From positions 1-64,000 of the forward strand of contig NZ_JAZDRH010000012.1 of the NCBI RefSeq assembly GCF_047470865.1: a stretch of DNA of 64,000 nt, in the 5' to 3' direction. A program made the position numbers and the translations under genes. Below, piece by piece: positions 44,801-53,580 of this stretch (position 1 is the stretch's first letter; each line of letters starts with the position of its first letter). The notes beneath the pieces are model-generated. The model was not told where the DNA came from. It made no database searches and saw nothing but the letters and a program-made list of their open reading frames with translations. This DNA is from JAZDRH01 sp047470865. Its GTDB lineage: Bacteria > Pseudomonadota > Gammaproteobacteria > Pseudomonadales > Pseudomonadaceae.

Positions 44801-44902
44801 TGTAGCATCAGCGAGGTTGCCGTTAATGTCTTCGATGCAGGTTCCCGTTAAAGCGCGCTCAATCGCAGCTTCTAATGCCTGCTCGTTGGTTTGACTAACC
44901 AT
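41867..44902 (-). CDS. hsdR: Type I restriction enzyme, R subunit
   Basis: A 1011-residue DNA translocase-nuclease. The N-terminal PD-(D/E)xK nuclease shows VLFINGIPLITMELKNAW near residue 170. The helicase domain has Walker A HSAGSGKSNSITWAAYQ near 325, a DEAH box (VIIDEAHSSQSGSA) near 437, motif III LAFTATPKNTTLEKFG near 485 and a C-terminal motor domain with MCVQALSRLNRS near 705. It is the last gene of the operon and overlaps the preceding DUF262 gene by eight bases. The R-M core appears intact. Confidence 0.94.
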   Translation of the reverse strand: MVSQTNEQALEAAIERALTGTCIEDINGNLADATTTSYSNAHLGYVAGFSSDFNKHYAIDERYFWQFLERTQQPELDKLKKHNPVDWQRKLLERYDRLIKKYGVLHLLKKGLSVDDAHFNLMYPAPLVSSSEAVAKNFTDNIFSCTRQLCYSQANPLQEIDMVLFINGIPLITMELKNAWTGQNAKYHGQKQYREDRDTEQPLLNFARCLVHMAVDTDEVYMTTKLAGKSTVFLPFNKGHNHGKGNPPSSTGHKTAYLWQEIFTKESLANIIQHFVRLDGNSKVPFHKKTLFFPRYHQLDVVRKLVNHAANQGVGHTYLIQHSAGSGKSNSITWAAYQLIETYPATEAVAGRYSMEQPLFDSVIVVTDRRLLDKQLRDNIKEFSEVKNIVAPALTSAELKTALETGKKIIITTIQKFPFIIDGISDLSDKRFAVIIDEAHSSQSGSAHDNMNRAMGKADVEEVEDAQDKILQAMQSRKMRGNASYLAFTATPKNTTLEKFGDQQPDGSFKPFHLYSMKQAIEEGFILDVLANYTTYKSYYEIKKSIAENPEFETKKAQKKLRAYVEHSQHTIDTKAEIMLEHFVTNVVNAKKLKGKAKGMVVTQNIETAIRYYKAINRKLKEQGNPFKILIAFSGKKEVDGIEYTEADINGFNETKTAESFDTDDYRLLVVANKYLTGFDQPKLCTMYVDKKLAGVMCVQALSRLNRSAASLGKKTEDLFVLDFFNSVEDIQAAFDPFYTATSLSKATDINVLHELKDALDDVGVYEWHEVEQFVTDYFNGEDAEVLSPIIDTAAARFEHELELDHEDKVDFKVKAKQFVKIYGQMASIMPYEILAWEKLFWFLKFLVPKLVVNDSESDAIDSLLESVDLSSYGLQRVKLNHAISLSSNETELDPQNPNPRGAYGDEKEKNPLDEIITTFNERWFQGWSATPEEQRVKLINISESIKQHPDFETKYAKNPDPHSKELAFEKIFKEIMLQRRKDELELYKLFANDGAFNLSIVQTMQRMVEL

Positions 44903-46952
44903 TTAATACTCCATTATCAATACTTGCGTAGTGACTAATCAATAAATCAACCATCTCTTTTTGATGCTGCTTAATCTTGTCTTTGTCCCACTCATCGTTT
45001 TGCTTCAACTCAAAAACTTGTTTTAACTTTAGTGAGTCATATACTGGTTTAGCTTTGAAATCTTCCTGCTTTTTACCAACGGTTTGATTACTGTAGGACG
45101 AGTTTTCACCCGGACTCAATAACACAAGATTGCCAAAAGCATTCAAATAGTTATCTTCTAACCGCTTATCGTATTCTTCATGTTGTGGGTGAACATGCTC
45201 AACAGAATTTTTTGAGCTTATGCGGTATTTTTTGAATTTCTCATCTTCTCTATTTTGCTCATTTTTCCAAAGCACATATTCCAGCTTTTGAAACCAATAA
45301 TGCTCAAACCCAGTGCCGTTGATTTGCTTTAGGTAATCATTCATTTCATTTGAAGATCCAAAACTGCCTTGTATTTTCGTAAGGTAGTTAAAACTTGCCT
45401 GTTTTTGGCTAAGTTCAGCATGGAACAAAGCGAGTGACATCTTATTATCAATATCTTCTAACTTAGCCAGTACTATATTTTTATCATCCGTATTGTTTTT
45501 AACTAACCAGCCTAGAAAAGATGTAAGCCAATACTGAGCACTTCGTTCACCAGTGAAGTATCGAACACTTTGAAGTTGGCTTAGCTCTGTAATTTCTGTC
45601 GGTACTCGGTTTAATCTGCTTTGTGTCTTTGAGAAATTAACATTACTTAATCGTAAAACAGCCGTAGATTCTTCGGCTTTTTCTACCCACTTCACAACCC
45701 ATTTATCAAATTGGTATCGCACTTGCCATAAGCAATCTAAAAATTTAATTACCTCAGCTTCAGAAGCATTTATTATAAACTTTTCAAATACTTGATTAAG
45801 TCGCTCACCGTTAACACGACTTTCAATGTCTTCATTATCAGATTGAGCGTTATAGATTCTAAACGCATGAATTAAAAGCAAAGGAAAGCTAATTATAGAG
45901 CGACAGAAAACCTCATCAGCGTCATCGCTACTACCTGTAGTACCCTTAGGTTCTGGTTTTTCTAAAAGAGACTCATCACTGATGATCTCCTCAAGCGTTA
46001 ACCCTCTAACGCTCTCAGAGCCTTTATCGAAGCCATCTTGAGGCATGTTATTATCAACGAGCTTAAACTTTGTTTTGTCAAAACTAGCTAGATCTACATC
46101 TTGAATTTCTTTCCAGCTGGAAGCGGTAAAGACACGCCTAACATTGCGCTCAAAGTAGTTATTTAGGTTTTCGCACACTTGCCACAAGCCATCATACTCA
46201 TGGCGGTTTTTGCTCAACTTACCTAATAATTTAGATTTTAAAATATCGGATTGCTCTAACTGCACACCACTGGTGTTCATAGTCGCGAACAGTTTATTTA
46301 AATCGGTTCCAGCAGGAATAATGTTGTTAACCCAACGTACTTGCTGATAAAAATACTTAGCAAAATTAACTAAATGCGCTTCACCTTTTTTACTGTCATT
46401 ACGTATTTCTTTAATAAAGCTCGTTGTCGTATTTAACGCTTCGGCTAAGTGTTTGGTGTATTCGTTCTTATGAATATCTTCGTCAGAAGGCTTATGTGTA
46501 AACTCCAAATCAGTCCAAGAGCACAATAAACCTTGTACCATTTCTCTAATTGAAAACGTAACACGAGGAAAATGCGCTAATATCGCAACGTTTGCAAGTT
46601 CACAATCAACATTGGCTTTTTTAAATGCAATGGCAATCAGCATTAAGGTTGTCATACGTTGTTGCCCATCGATCAGCTCAAAGCTTACTAATGCATCTTT
46701 GTTTGCTTGTTTCGGCAACTGGGAACAAAGTACAGTGCCAATATAATATTGGTGCTCACCTGCAATGTATGCTTGCTCTATGTCCTGTAACAGCTTTAAA
46801 ACGCCTTCACCACCCCACACATAGGGCCGCTGATAAGATGGGATTTCAAACGCGATTTTGTTAATTAATAAATCGTGTGGCGTTTGTACTATTGTTTCGA
46901 CCTGACTAACGCTTGAAGCGTTGTTTGATAAGGCTAAACTCATGGAACACAC
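44895..46952 (-). CDS. DUF262-DUF1524 protein (GmrSD-like) in the R-M operon
   Basis: A 685-residue two-domain protein. The N-terminal DUF262 domain has IPSYQRPYVWGGEGVLKLL and the signature FELIDGQQRMTTLMLIAI near residue 95. The C-terminal DUF1524 HNH-type nuclease domain has SVEHVHPQHEEYDKRL near 585 and FGNLVLLSPGENSSYSN near 610. In GmrSD/BrxU proteins DUF262 uses nucleotides to drive cleavage by the DUF1524 nuclease, often against modified phage DNA. It overlaps the preceding DUF262 gene by 13 bases and hsdR by eight, so all are translated together. Confidence 0.88.
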   Translation of the reverse strand: MCSMSLALSNNASSVSQVETIVQTPHDLLINKIAFEIPSYQRPYVWGGEGVLKLLQDIEQAYIAGEHQYYIGTVLCSQLPKQANKDALVSFELIDGQQRMTTLMLIAIAFKKANVDCELANVAILAHFPRVTFSIREMVQGLLCSWTDLEFTHKPSDEDIHKNEYTKHLAEALNTTTSFIKEIRNDSKKGEAHLVNFAKYFYQQVRWVNNIIPAGTDLNKLFATMNTSGVQLEQSDILKSKLLGKLSKNRHEYDGLWQVCENLNNYFERNVRRVFTASSWKEIQDVDLASFDKTKFKLVDNNMPQDGFDKGSESVRGLTLEEIISDESLLEKPEPKGTTGSSDDADEVFCRSIISFPLLLIHAFRIYNAQSDNEDIESRVNGERLNQVFEKFIINASEAEVIKFLDCLWQVRYQFDKWVVKWVEKAEESTAVLRLSNVNFSKTQSRLNRVPTEITELSQLQSVRYFTGERSAQYWLTSFLGWLVKNNTDDKNIVLAKLEDIDNKMSLALFHAELSQKQASFNYLTKIQGSFGSSNEMNDYLKQINGTGFEHYWFQKLEYVLWKNEQNREDEKFKKYRISSKNSVEHVHPQHEEYDKRLEDNYLNAFGNLVLLSPGENSSYSNQTVGKKQEDFKAKPVYDSLKLKQVFELKQNDEWDKDKIKQHQKEMVDLLISHYASIDNGVLNG

Positions 46953-48484
46953 TCCTGCAATGCTGGCACATTACGATCTTTTGGTTCAGCTAATTTGTGC
47001 TTTATTCCTTGTTTCAATTCAGCATCAAAAGACTGAGCGAGTTGTTTGCCAGTACGCTGTGCTATATGAATATTAAAAAATGCAGCATAGCCCTCTAAGA
47101 ATTTTTGCTTTACACCATTAGAAGGCTTACCGTCTCTATCTGATATTCCAATATTATCGGGCGTTATATCTCGCTCAAAACTTTGCAACATTCCAACCAA
47201 CTGCTTATGCTCATAAGCCGTGGTTATCCAATCTAGTAAGGGATATTTATTAACAAATGAAGAAATAGAGTCTTCTCTGACTGTTTTTTCATTATAAAGT
47301 CGAATCGAAAAGACACATCGAGCTAACCAAAAGCTGGCTTCATTAAGATGCTCTGTTCCAAATTCACTGACATATAGCAAAATAGCAATATCAAATAATT
47401 CTGTTAAAAAATTGCTGTTATTTGCCTTTAACACCACCTCGTTGTAAAACAAATAGAATGGCTCTAAGTAAGGTTGAGACTGCTCAACCATCAGGGTGTG
47501 ATACAGCTCATTAAAATAGGCCAAATAATTAACCGTATTTATACCTGCATTTAGTGGCTGTTTAGCTAAATAGCCATCAACAAGTTGCTGAGATATTGCG
47601 CCTGACAAGCTTTTAATTTGAGCGCCACGGCTAAAAGCTAAATCTTCATTTTTAACGCTAGTGTTCTCGGCAAACTCTTTTACAATGGCTTTTTTAACAC
47701 CTTCAGGTGCTCGGTGAGAAGGCACATGTTTAAAACCAAATGCCTGCCAACGTCTTGCTTTAAGAAGTCTGTTAACCACACCATCTAAATAGTTAAATGA
47801 CTCCCACTTACGCGCAAAGTTGTTTTGTATTTCACTGGGTATCGCACGTAAATGGTGAGCTTTAATGACTTGTGGGCCAGATAGTCTTACGCCTCCCGTA
47901 TTTTGGGTTTCAAAAAAACGATAGGCTTCATCTTCAGATTGTGTGATTACCACTGTAAAGTTAATACGGTTTAAATCGAGTGCTAACAACGACTCTGGGA
48001 GTGATTGTGCTGTTAGCCATTGATAGTTTTTGGCTATGCGCTCATGGCTACTTGGCGAACCATAGTGCATATTTGGCAGGGAGTAACTGTTACCAGTTTT
48101 TGCTGCAATTGCCATGCAAATCAACTGCAAGGTCGTAATACGCTGTTGACCATCAATAATATTCAAAATAGTTTCAGAGCCATTAGTAACCTGATGCAAC
48201 ACCACACTACCTAAATAGAGTAACGGCTTATCATGCTTACTTTGCGTATCGATCATTTCAGCATTCGTATTAAAATAAGCCTCTAGATCACCTAATAAAG
48301 CTTCTACATCGCTAGGAGACCATTTGTAGGGTCGCTGATATTCAGGAAGGTTTAATCGCGCCTTAAAGTCAGTCTGCGACTCTTTATCAACATCGATTAC
48401 ATCACCAGAGAATAACTGAGCAGCCGTTACACTGGTAACGGCAATGTCCATTGGATTATTTACTACTTCCTGTTGCATCGTCAT
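46940..48484 (-). CDS. DUF262-only protein in the R-M operon
   Basis: A 514-residue protein with the N-terminal DUF262 domain: LPEYQRPYKWSPSDVEALLGDLE near residue 50, LGSVVLHQV near 92, and ILNIIDGQQRITTLQLI near 110. The C-terminal part is helical and ends without the HNH motifs seen in the next gene, so it is probably the nucleotide-binding, non-nuclease partner. It starts five bases after the hsdS stop and overlaps the second DUF262 gene by 13 bases. The pairing of a short and a nuclease-bearing DUF262 protein resembles split GmrS/GmrD-like systems. Function inside a type I operon is not established to my knowledge. Confidence 0.82.
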   Translation of the reverse strand: MTMQQEVVNNPMDIAVTSVTAAQLFSGDVIDVDKESQTDFKARLNLPEYQRPYKWSPSDVEALLGDLEAYFNTNAEMIDTQSKHDKPLLYLGSVVLHQVTNGSETILNIIDGQQRITTLQLICMAIAAKTGNSYSLPNMHYGSPSSHERIAKNYQWLTAQSLPESLLALDLNRINFTVVITQSEDEAYRFFETQNTGGVRLSGPQVIKAHHLRAIPSEIQNNFARKWESFNYLDGVVNRLLKARRWQAFGFKHVPSHRAPEGVKKAIVKEFAENTSVKNEDLAFSRGAQIKSLSGAISQQLVDGYLAKQPLNAGINTVNYLAYFNELYHTLMVEQSQPYLEPFYLFYNEVVLKANNSNFLTELFDIAILLYVSEFGTEHLNEASFWLARCVFSIRLYNEKTVREDSISSFVNKYPLLDWITTAYEHKQLVGMLQSFERDITPDNIGISDRDGKPSNGVKQKFLEGYAAFFNIHIAQRTGKQLAQSFDAELKQGIKHKLAEPKDRNVPALQECVP

Positions 48485-48489
48485 CCCTG

Positions 48490-49809
48490 TTAAACCACTC
48501 CCGGTACTTTGATTTTACCAGTCACGGCGCTGTTGATTAGCGTGGTTTTGTATTCTTTAAGCTTTTCGATTTGATTAACTTGAATCGAAATTGCTTCTTC
48601 TATTTGGTCAGATTTTTTCTCCAAATACTTGTATATTTCAAGCTGTTCACTTGCAGGAGGTAACGCAACAAAAAGGTTTTTTAAAAGCTCTTGACTCAAA
48701 GACGCACGAATTACTAGATTCATTTCCTTCACAAAATAGTTTCTCAGCATAGCCGCATTAAAATAATATTTTGAAAATTCTGTTATCAATAAATCAGTAC
48801 ATGGCCTAAAACGAATCAAAAATCCTGCGAACGTAGCTTTTTCAATATCCCTGAAGCAAATAGATGCAAAACCAATCTCATCAACTGTTTCAGACGTTCT
48901 AGTAAAAAATACGTCACCGGCTAAAACAGAATATTGTTTTTGGTCACCATTCGTAGATTTTGCTAGCCCATTTACCAACTCAGGTAACTGTCTATTTTTA
49001 TATACGTCACCATAGCTTACGAATGGAAAACCCTCACCAAAATACTCGGCACCAGCACTTATGCCATTTTGAGTAACGCCAAGATAACGGAGCTTTTTCA
49101 GTTGCCAATGCTCCGGTATCTGCCCAATCCACTCTACACCTGAGTCTTTCATTGGCACATTAGGGTCAAGGCCTTGGGTGACGGCTTGCTGGATAATGAT
49201 TTGCTTACGTTCTTTTAGCAGCTCAATTTGCTGTTCTTTAATGGCAATGGCTGCATCGATTTGGGCGGTTTTTTGGTCGAGGAAATTGGCAATTAAAGCT
49301 TGTTCATGTTCACTTGGAATAGGCAGTAACGAATACCTTAACTCATCATAGGAAATGTTTTTACCTTCACGAATACCTACTATTGAAGTTTGTAATTCGG
49401 AGATAAATATTTTGCTTTTAAATAAATATTTATAGTAGATATCAACAAGATTAGTTTTGGTGGCTTTGAGTACTGTATACGCTGGGCTGATAATTCCTGC
49501 ATGATGGCAATACTCCAAACCACCTTCAAAGGACCTTAGGCTTATAGCAAAATCACCCTTCTCAATATACTTGAAACTCTCTAGGTTGCCTGACGGCATC
49601 ACCATACGATTTTCCACCCAGCTTCTAGGCACAACACCCTTGTCTTGTGTTACTGACAATAAAGCCTCATTAGGCATGTTTTTTATTGAAGTATCTTTAA
49701 ACAAGAACTTCATTTTTATTACCGTCCAGTCAAGCGGAAGCTCCCCCAGCCACTCAACACCTGAATCCTTATACGCCTCATACTTAGGCATCTGTGCAAA
49801 ATTAACCAT
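48490..49809 (-). CDS. hsdS: Type I restriction-modification specificity subunit
   Basis: A 439-residue S subunit with two target-recognition domains, each opened by a similar motif: DSGVEWLGELPLDW at about residue 16 and DSGVEWIGQIPEHW at about 220. Each is followed by a conserved helical spacer (FLDQKTAQIDAAIAIKEQQIELL, and YLEKKSDQIEEAISIQVNQIEKL). Both halves look intact, so the recognition site should be bipartite. Which sequence is recognised cannot be read. It overlaps hsdM by one base. Confidence 0.93.
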   Translation of the reverse strand: MVNFAQMPKYEAYKDSGVEWLGELPLDWTVIKMKFLFKDTSIKNMPNEALLSVTQDKGVVPRSWVENRMVMPSGNLESFKYIEKGDFAISLRSFEGGLEYCHHAGIISPAYTVLKATKTNLVDIYYKYLFKSKIFISELQTSIVGIREGKNISYDELRYSLLPIPSEHEQALIANFLDQKTAQIDAAIAIKEQQIELLKERKQIIIQQAVTQGLDPNVPMKDSGVEWIGQIPEHWQLKKLRYLGVTQNGISAGAEYFGEGFPFVSYGDVYKNRQLPELVNGLAKSTNGDQKQYSVLAGDVFFTRTSETVDEIGFASICFRDIEKATFAGFLIRFRPCTDLLITEFSKYYFNAAMLRNYFVKEMNLVIRASLSQELLKNLFVALPPASEQLEIYKYLEKKSDQIEEAISIQVNQIEKLKEYKTTLINSAVTGKIKVPGVV

Positions 49810-52247
49810 TAGTTCTGCACCTCTTTAACTGCTGCATCAAAGCCACTCATACCTAAAATCTGCGCTATTAAGCCTTCGGCTTGTTTTTCCAAACTAATGA
49901 TATCGGCAGCTACATCTTCCAGCGCACGCAAGGGTTTATGGCGATAAAAGTATTTGTTAAAGCTGATTTCGTAACCGATTTTAACTGAGTCCAGATTGAT
50001 CCAGGCTTCACTCACATGCGGCTGCACTTCATCACGGAAATACTGGTGAATGCTGTCTTTAACGGGGATTGACTCGCTATCGCGCAAATCGGCGCTGGTT
50101 TCGTAAGTGATGTATTCGCCTTTTTTGCCGCCTTCGGTAGCTGGGCGCGGGTAGTAACCAAAATCGGGTAAATCGGCTTCGCTGCAGCCTAAACGTTCTA
50201 GCAGTTCATGGAGCTTATCGCCACTAAGCTTGACTACTTTATTAATCACTTTGGCGGCATTTTCATCGTACCAGCTGACACTGTTTAAAATAGCGTTCTT
50301 TGCTGATGCCGATAGTTTGGTTTTATCGGCTTTGAGTTGTGCATCAACCTTGGCTTTAAACTGGTTGAAGTCATCAAACTCTTGAGTGCCAATGGCCTGC
50401 ATTAGCTGCTCAGCCGTTGCGTGCACGGCTTGCAACGCTTGCCACTGTTTAACGTCTAAGAGCTTGGTTTTAGCTTTGGCATTCAGACTAATATCGTTGT
50501 CTTCGCACCAGTTAAGAATGTCTTTCTCGATGGACTTTAAAAAACTGTCTTTATTATTTTTACCAAAACCTGAAGCGGCATATACCTGTTCGCCATGCTC
50601 ACTATACAAATACTGCATCACTTCGCTTAGCTGTCGATCAAAGCGCAGATTGGCAATACGCTCAGCACTAAATTGCGCTTTACGGCGATCTGGGCGCTCG
50701 ATAGTGACTTTGTAATAGCCAAAGTCTTGGTTGTCGAATACCTGGCTGGCAAGACCTATTGGGTCGTCGTTTTGGTCCAACTGGCGCTCGACTGCGGCGC
50801 AATCTAAATAGGTGCGGACAATCTCTTCAATATGCTCTGGTGAAAACTCACAATTTTTTTCGCCTAAGTTTTTACGCAGCTTACGGAATAACAAACTGGC
50901 ATCAATCAGCTGCACTTTGCCGCGTCGATGCACAGGCTTGTTATTGCTGAGCAGCCAAATATAGGTGGTAATGCCGGTGTTATAAAACAGGTTGTTGGGC
51001 AGTTGCACGATGGCATCGAGCAGATCATTCTCAATCAGGTAACGGCGGATATTGCTTTCACCACCGCCCGCATCACCGGTAAATAAGCTGGAACCGTTAT
51101 GGACAGAGGCAATGCGGCTACCTAAAGGGCTTAGCTCAGGCGACTTCATTTTACTGACCATTTCCATGAGGAACAGTAACTGCCCATCACTGGAGCGTGG
51201 TGTGGCATCCACTTCTGCTTCTACACCCCAATAATCTTTTAGTTTCACTTTAAAGCGAGGATCGATAACGTCGTTACCATCTTTAATATGTTTTTGTTCT
51301 GAAGCCCAGCTTTTGCCATAGGGTGGATTAGAAAGCATAAAATCAAAACGGTGTGCGGCGAACTCGTCGGTAGACAAAGTTGAACCCACCCGAATGTTTT
51401 CTGGGTTGTTGCCTTTAATCATCATGTCGGACTTACAAATTGCATAAGTCTCATCGTTGATTTCTTTACCGTAGAGGTACACATCACGATTGTCGTTGGG
51501 GTACTTTTCTTCAATAAAATTTTGCGCTTCGGTTAGCATACCGCCACTACCACAGGCTGGGTCATATACAGTCATGGTCAGTGGTAAATTGCCTTGTATA
51601 GGGTCAAACACTAGGTGCGTCATCAGTTCAATCACTTCACGCGGAGTGAAGTGCTCACCGGCTTCTTCGTTGTTTTCTTCGTTAAATTTACGGATAAGTT
51701 CTTCAAACACATACCCCATGCCCAGATTACTGAGGCCAGGCATCAGATTACCGTCAGGATCAGCAACCGCATTGGGTGTGAGGTTGATATAGGGCGAGAC
51801 AAACTTCTCTACCACATCGAGTAATACCTGCTTGGATGCCATATGACGAATCTGCGCCTGCAGGTTAAAACACCCAATGATCTCTTTAACGTTATCGCTA
51901 AAGCCCAGTAGGTATTCTTCAAAGTTTGCCAGTAGGATTTGCTGGTTGTTGGTCGCCGTGTTGTGGATTGATTTTAGTGTCCATTTAGAGGTGTTGTAGA
52001 ACACATAACCGGACGCAGCCATCAGTGGTGCATCATCTAGTTCAATGGCATCCATTTCTTCTTTCTGGAACTTCACTTCATCCAATACGTCTTGTTTGCT
52101 TGGCTCAAGCAAAGTATCTAAACGACGCAACACCACCATCGGCAAAATCACATCGCGGTACTTGCCGCGTACATACACATCACGCAGGCAGTCGTCGGCA
52201 ATGCTCCAAATAAAAGAAATGAGTTTATTGTGTGCGCTGTGGTTCAT
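49809..52247 (-). CDS. hsdM: Type I restriction-modification methyltransferase
   Basis: An 812-residue N6-adenine methyltransferase. An N-terminal HsdM_N domain is present (IWSIADDCLRDVYVRGKYRD, PMVVLRRLDTLLEP). SAM-binding motif I is VYDPACGSGGMLTEAQNF near residue 230 and catalytic motif IV is FMLSNPPYGKSW near 307. It is much longer than the roughly 530 residues of EcoKI HsdM; the extra C-terminal half has no recognised domain and ends in a helical segment. It is the first gene of the operon hsdM-hsdS-DUF262-DUF262/DUF1524-hsdR. Confidence 0.93.
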   Translation of the reverse strand: MNHSAHNKLISFIWSIADDCLRDVYVRGKYRDVILPMVVLRRLDTLLEPSKQDVLDEVKFQKEEMDAIELDDAPLMAASGYVFYNTSKWTLKSIHNTATNNQQILLANFEEYLLGFSDNVKEIIGCFNLQAQIRHMASKQVLLDVVEKFVSPYINLTPNAVADPDGNLMPGLSNLGMGYVFEELIRKFNEENNEEAGEHFTPREVIELMTHLVFDPIQGNLPLTMTVYDPACGSGGMLTEAQNFIEEKYPNDNRDVYLYGKEINDETYAICKSDMMIKGNNPENIRVGSTLSTDEFAAHRFDFMLSNPPYGKSWASEQKHIKDGNDVIDPRFKVKLKDYWGVEAEVDATPRSSDGQLLFLMEMVSKMKSPELSPLGSRIASVHNGSSLFTGDAGGGESNIRRYLIENDLLDAIVQLPNNLFYNTGITTYIWLLSNNKPVHRRGKVQLIDASLLFRKLRKNLGEKNCEFSPEHIEEIVRTYLDCAAVERQLDQNDDPIGLASQVFDNQDFGYYKVTIERPDRRKAQFSAERIANLRFDRQLSEVMQYLYSEHGEQVYAASGFGKNNKDSFLKSIEKDILNWCEDNDISLNAKAKTKLLDVKQWQALQAVHATAEQLMQAIGTQEFDDFNQFKAKVDAQLKADKTKLSASAKNAILNSVSWYDENAAKVINKVVKLSGDKLHELLERLGCSEADLPDFGYYPRPATEGGKKGEYITYETSADLRDSESIPVKDSIHQYFRDEVQPHVSEAWINLDSVKIGYEISFNKYFYRHKPLRALEDVAADIISLEKQAEGLIAQILGMSGFDAAVKEVQN

Positions 52248-52349
52248 GTTGATGCCTTAAATAGGGAGTGCTGGCCTAGAATGAAAGTAATATTTCTAGG
52301 GTGGCATGTTGGTATAAGAAGAATAAAAAATTGGATATTAGATACCAAA

Positions 52350-52382
52350 AGGCCAGCAAGTACAAAACAACCTTGCTGGCCT
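52350..52382 (-). terminator. Terminator between the HD-domain gene and hsdM
   Basis: A perfect 11-bp stem (AGGCCAGCAAG / CTTGCTGGCCT) with an 11-base loop, followed on the minus strand by TTTT. It ends transcription of the HD-domain gene, so hsdM should have its own promoter in the remaining 100 bases. Confidence 0.7.
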
Positions 52383-52407
52383 GTGCGTGTTTTGCAACTA
52401 CATTACT

Positions 52408-53262
52408 TTACATTTGCTTTAGGCGCTTATAGTGTTTGCCAGAGTGAAAACTAGCACGCAGAAGTGATGCCGGTTTGCCTTTGAATGCGGCACGGCTTTG
52501 ATAAGCTTCAGCCGAAACAAGGTCGGCAGCACGGACAATAGTTTCGATCACGTATTCGCAATGCTTTTTCCCGTTTACATTAGCCGATAGCGTTGCTGAA
52601 ACAGCTTCAAACAGAGTTTTATCCTGAGCTTTTAAGCGCTCAAGATGCTCGGCAAGCACCATAAAGCTAAAAGCTTCATGTTGACCATTTACGCCTTTTT
52701 GTTGGTTTTTATCAGTGTTATAAAACATCATGATCTTGCCAATATCATGCAGCAAACCACAGACAAATGCGCACTCAACTTCATCTTCTTCGAGTTCGTG
52801 ATTGCACGCTAGGTGAATGGCAGTTAAAGCAACTTGCACACTGTGTTTAAAAAGACCGCCTTTTTCATTGTGATGATAATCTTGGCTAGCTCGAGCTATG
52901 TAAAAAGGATGCATGATCTTGGCATCGCTCAATATATTAGTGATGAACTCTTTTAAGACAGGATTTTCTATCGTTTCAGCGTAATACCAGAGCGCACCTT
53001 GTGCATCCAATTGATCCGGTTGTCGCCAAGCAAAATGAGTACGAACGACATCCTGTGGGAGCTGTAGCATCTCGGTGTCCAGCACTCGAGCAAGCTGATT
53101 GCTGTGAATTTCAATCAAAGCAATATAGCCATCAGTATGTTGCAGTCCCCTCAAGTTACAGCTTTCCTGGTAAAATCGTTTATCGCGTGTTTCTACGCTC
53201 CAGATGTCATTCGCTCTATCGAGTAGACTTATCCAAGCGATATCTACATCAAAAGTTTCCAT
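52408..53262 (-). CDS. HD-domain protein (TraI_2-like), island-borne
   Basis: A 284-residue protein with a complete HD phosphohydrolase set: His in GGLFKHSVQVALTAI (about residue 137), His-Asp in VCGLLHDIGKIMMFY (about 170), a later His in GQHEAFSFMVLAEH, and Asp in VRAADLVSAE near 255. The GGLFKHS block resembles the HD domain found in MobH-type relaxase proteins, but the protein is too short to be a relaxase. Such HD genes recur beside integrases of tRNA-linked islands. The substrate is unknown. It precedes hsdM and is separated from it by a terminator. Confidence 0.78.
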   Translation of the reverse strand: METFDVDIAWISLLDRANDIWSVETRDKRFYQESCNLRGLQHTDGYIALIEIHSNQLARVLDTEMLQLPQDVVRTHFAWRQPDQLDAQGALWYYAETIENPVLKEFITNILSDAKIMHPFYIARASQDYHHNEKGGLFKHSVQVALTAIHLACNHELEEDEVECAFVCGLLHDIGKIMMFYNTDKNQQKGVNGQHEAFSFMVLAEHLERLKAQDKTLFEAVSATLSANVNGKKHCEYVIETIVRAADLVSAEAYQSRAAFKGKPASLLRASFHSGKHYKRLKQM

Positions 53263-53329
53263 ATCATGTATCCTTTAGTTGATCATTATTATCTACGGTT
53301 AGCAGTGAGTTGAGTGCTGCTTTGTCGTT

Positions 53330-53578
53330 TTAAATAGGTAATTGCTCTTCAAAGCGGCGGCGAAGATCACCTAGTACGCGACCCTTATAGGGCTTTTCGC
53401 TCATGACGCTCTCAACCCAATATTTGATAGCGGTGTAGTTGTCGATCCAGTACGGTAAGCCCCAGTGCAACGACAAATCATTACTACGCGGAATCTTGTA
53501 ATAGTTAATCAACCAGATCGTCACATTGCGTGGCGTGATCAACTTCTGCTGCTCTGTTTTCAATAGAATCGTTTGCAT
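53330..53578 (-). CDS. Small conserved island protein, unknown
   Basis: An 82-residue basic protein with no signal peptide and no membrane segment. It has a Trp-rich middle (HWGLPYWIDNYTAIKYWVESV) and a basic end (RVLGDLRRRFEEQ). It starts two bases after the integrase stop, so it is co-transcribed with the integrase. I do not recognise the family; a small DNA-binding or accessory role would fit its place. Confidence 0.6.
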   Translation of the reverse strand: MQTILLKTEQQKLITPRNVTIWLINYYKIPRSNDLSLHWGLPYWIDNYTAIKYWVESVMSEKPYKGRVLGDLRRRFEEQLPI

Positions 53579-53580
53579 GG

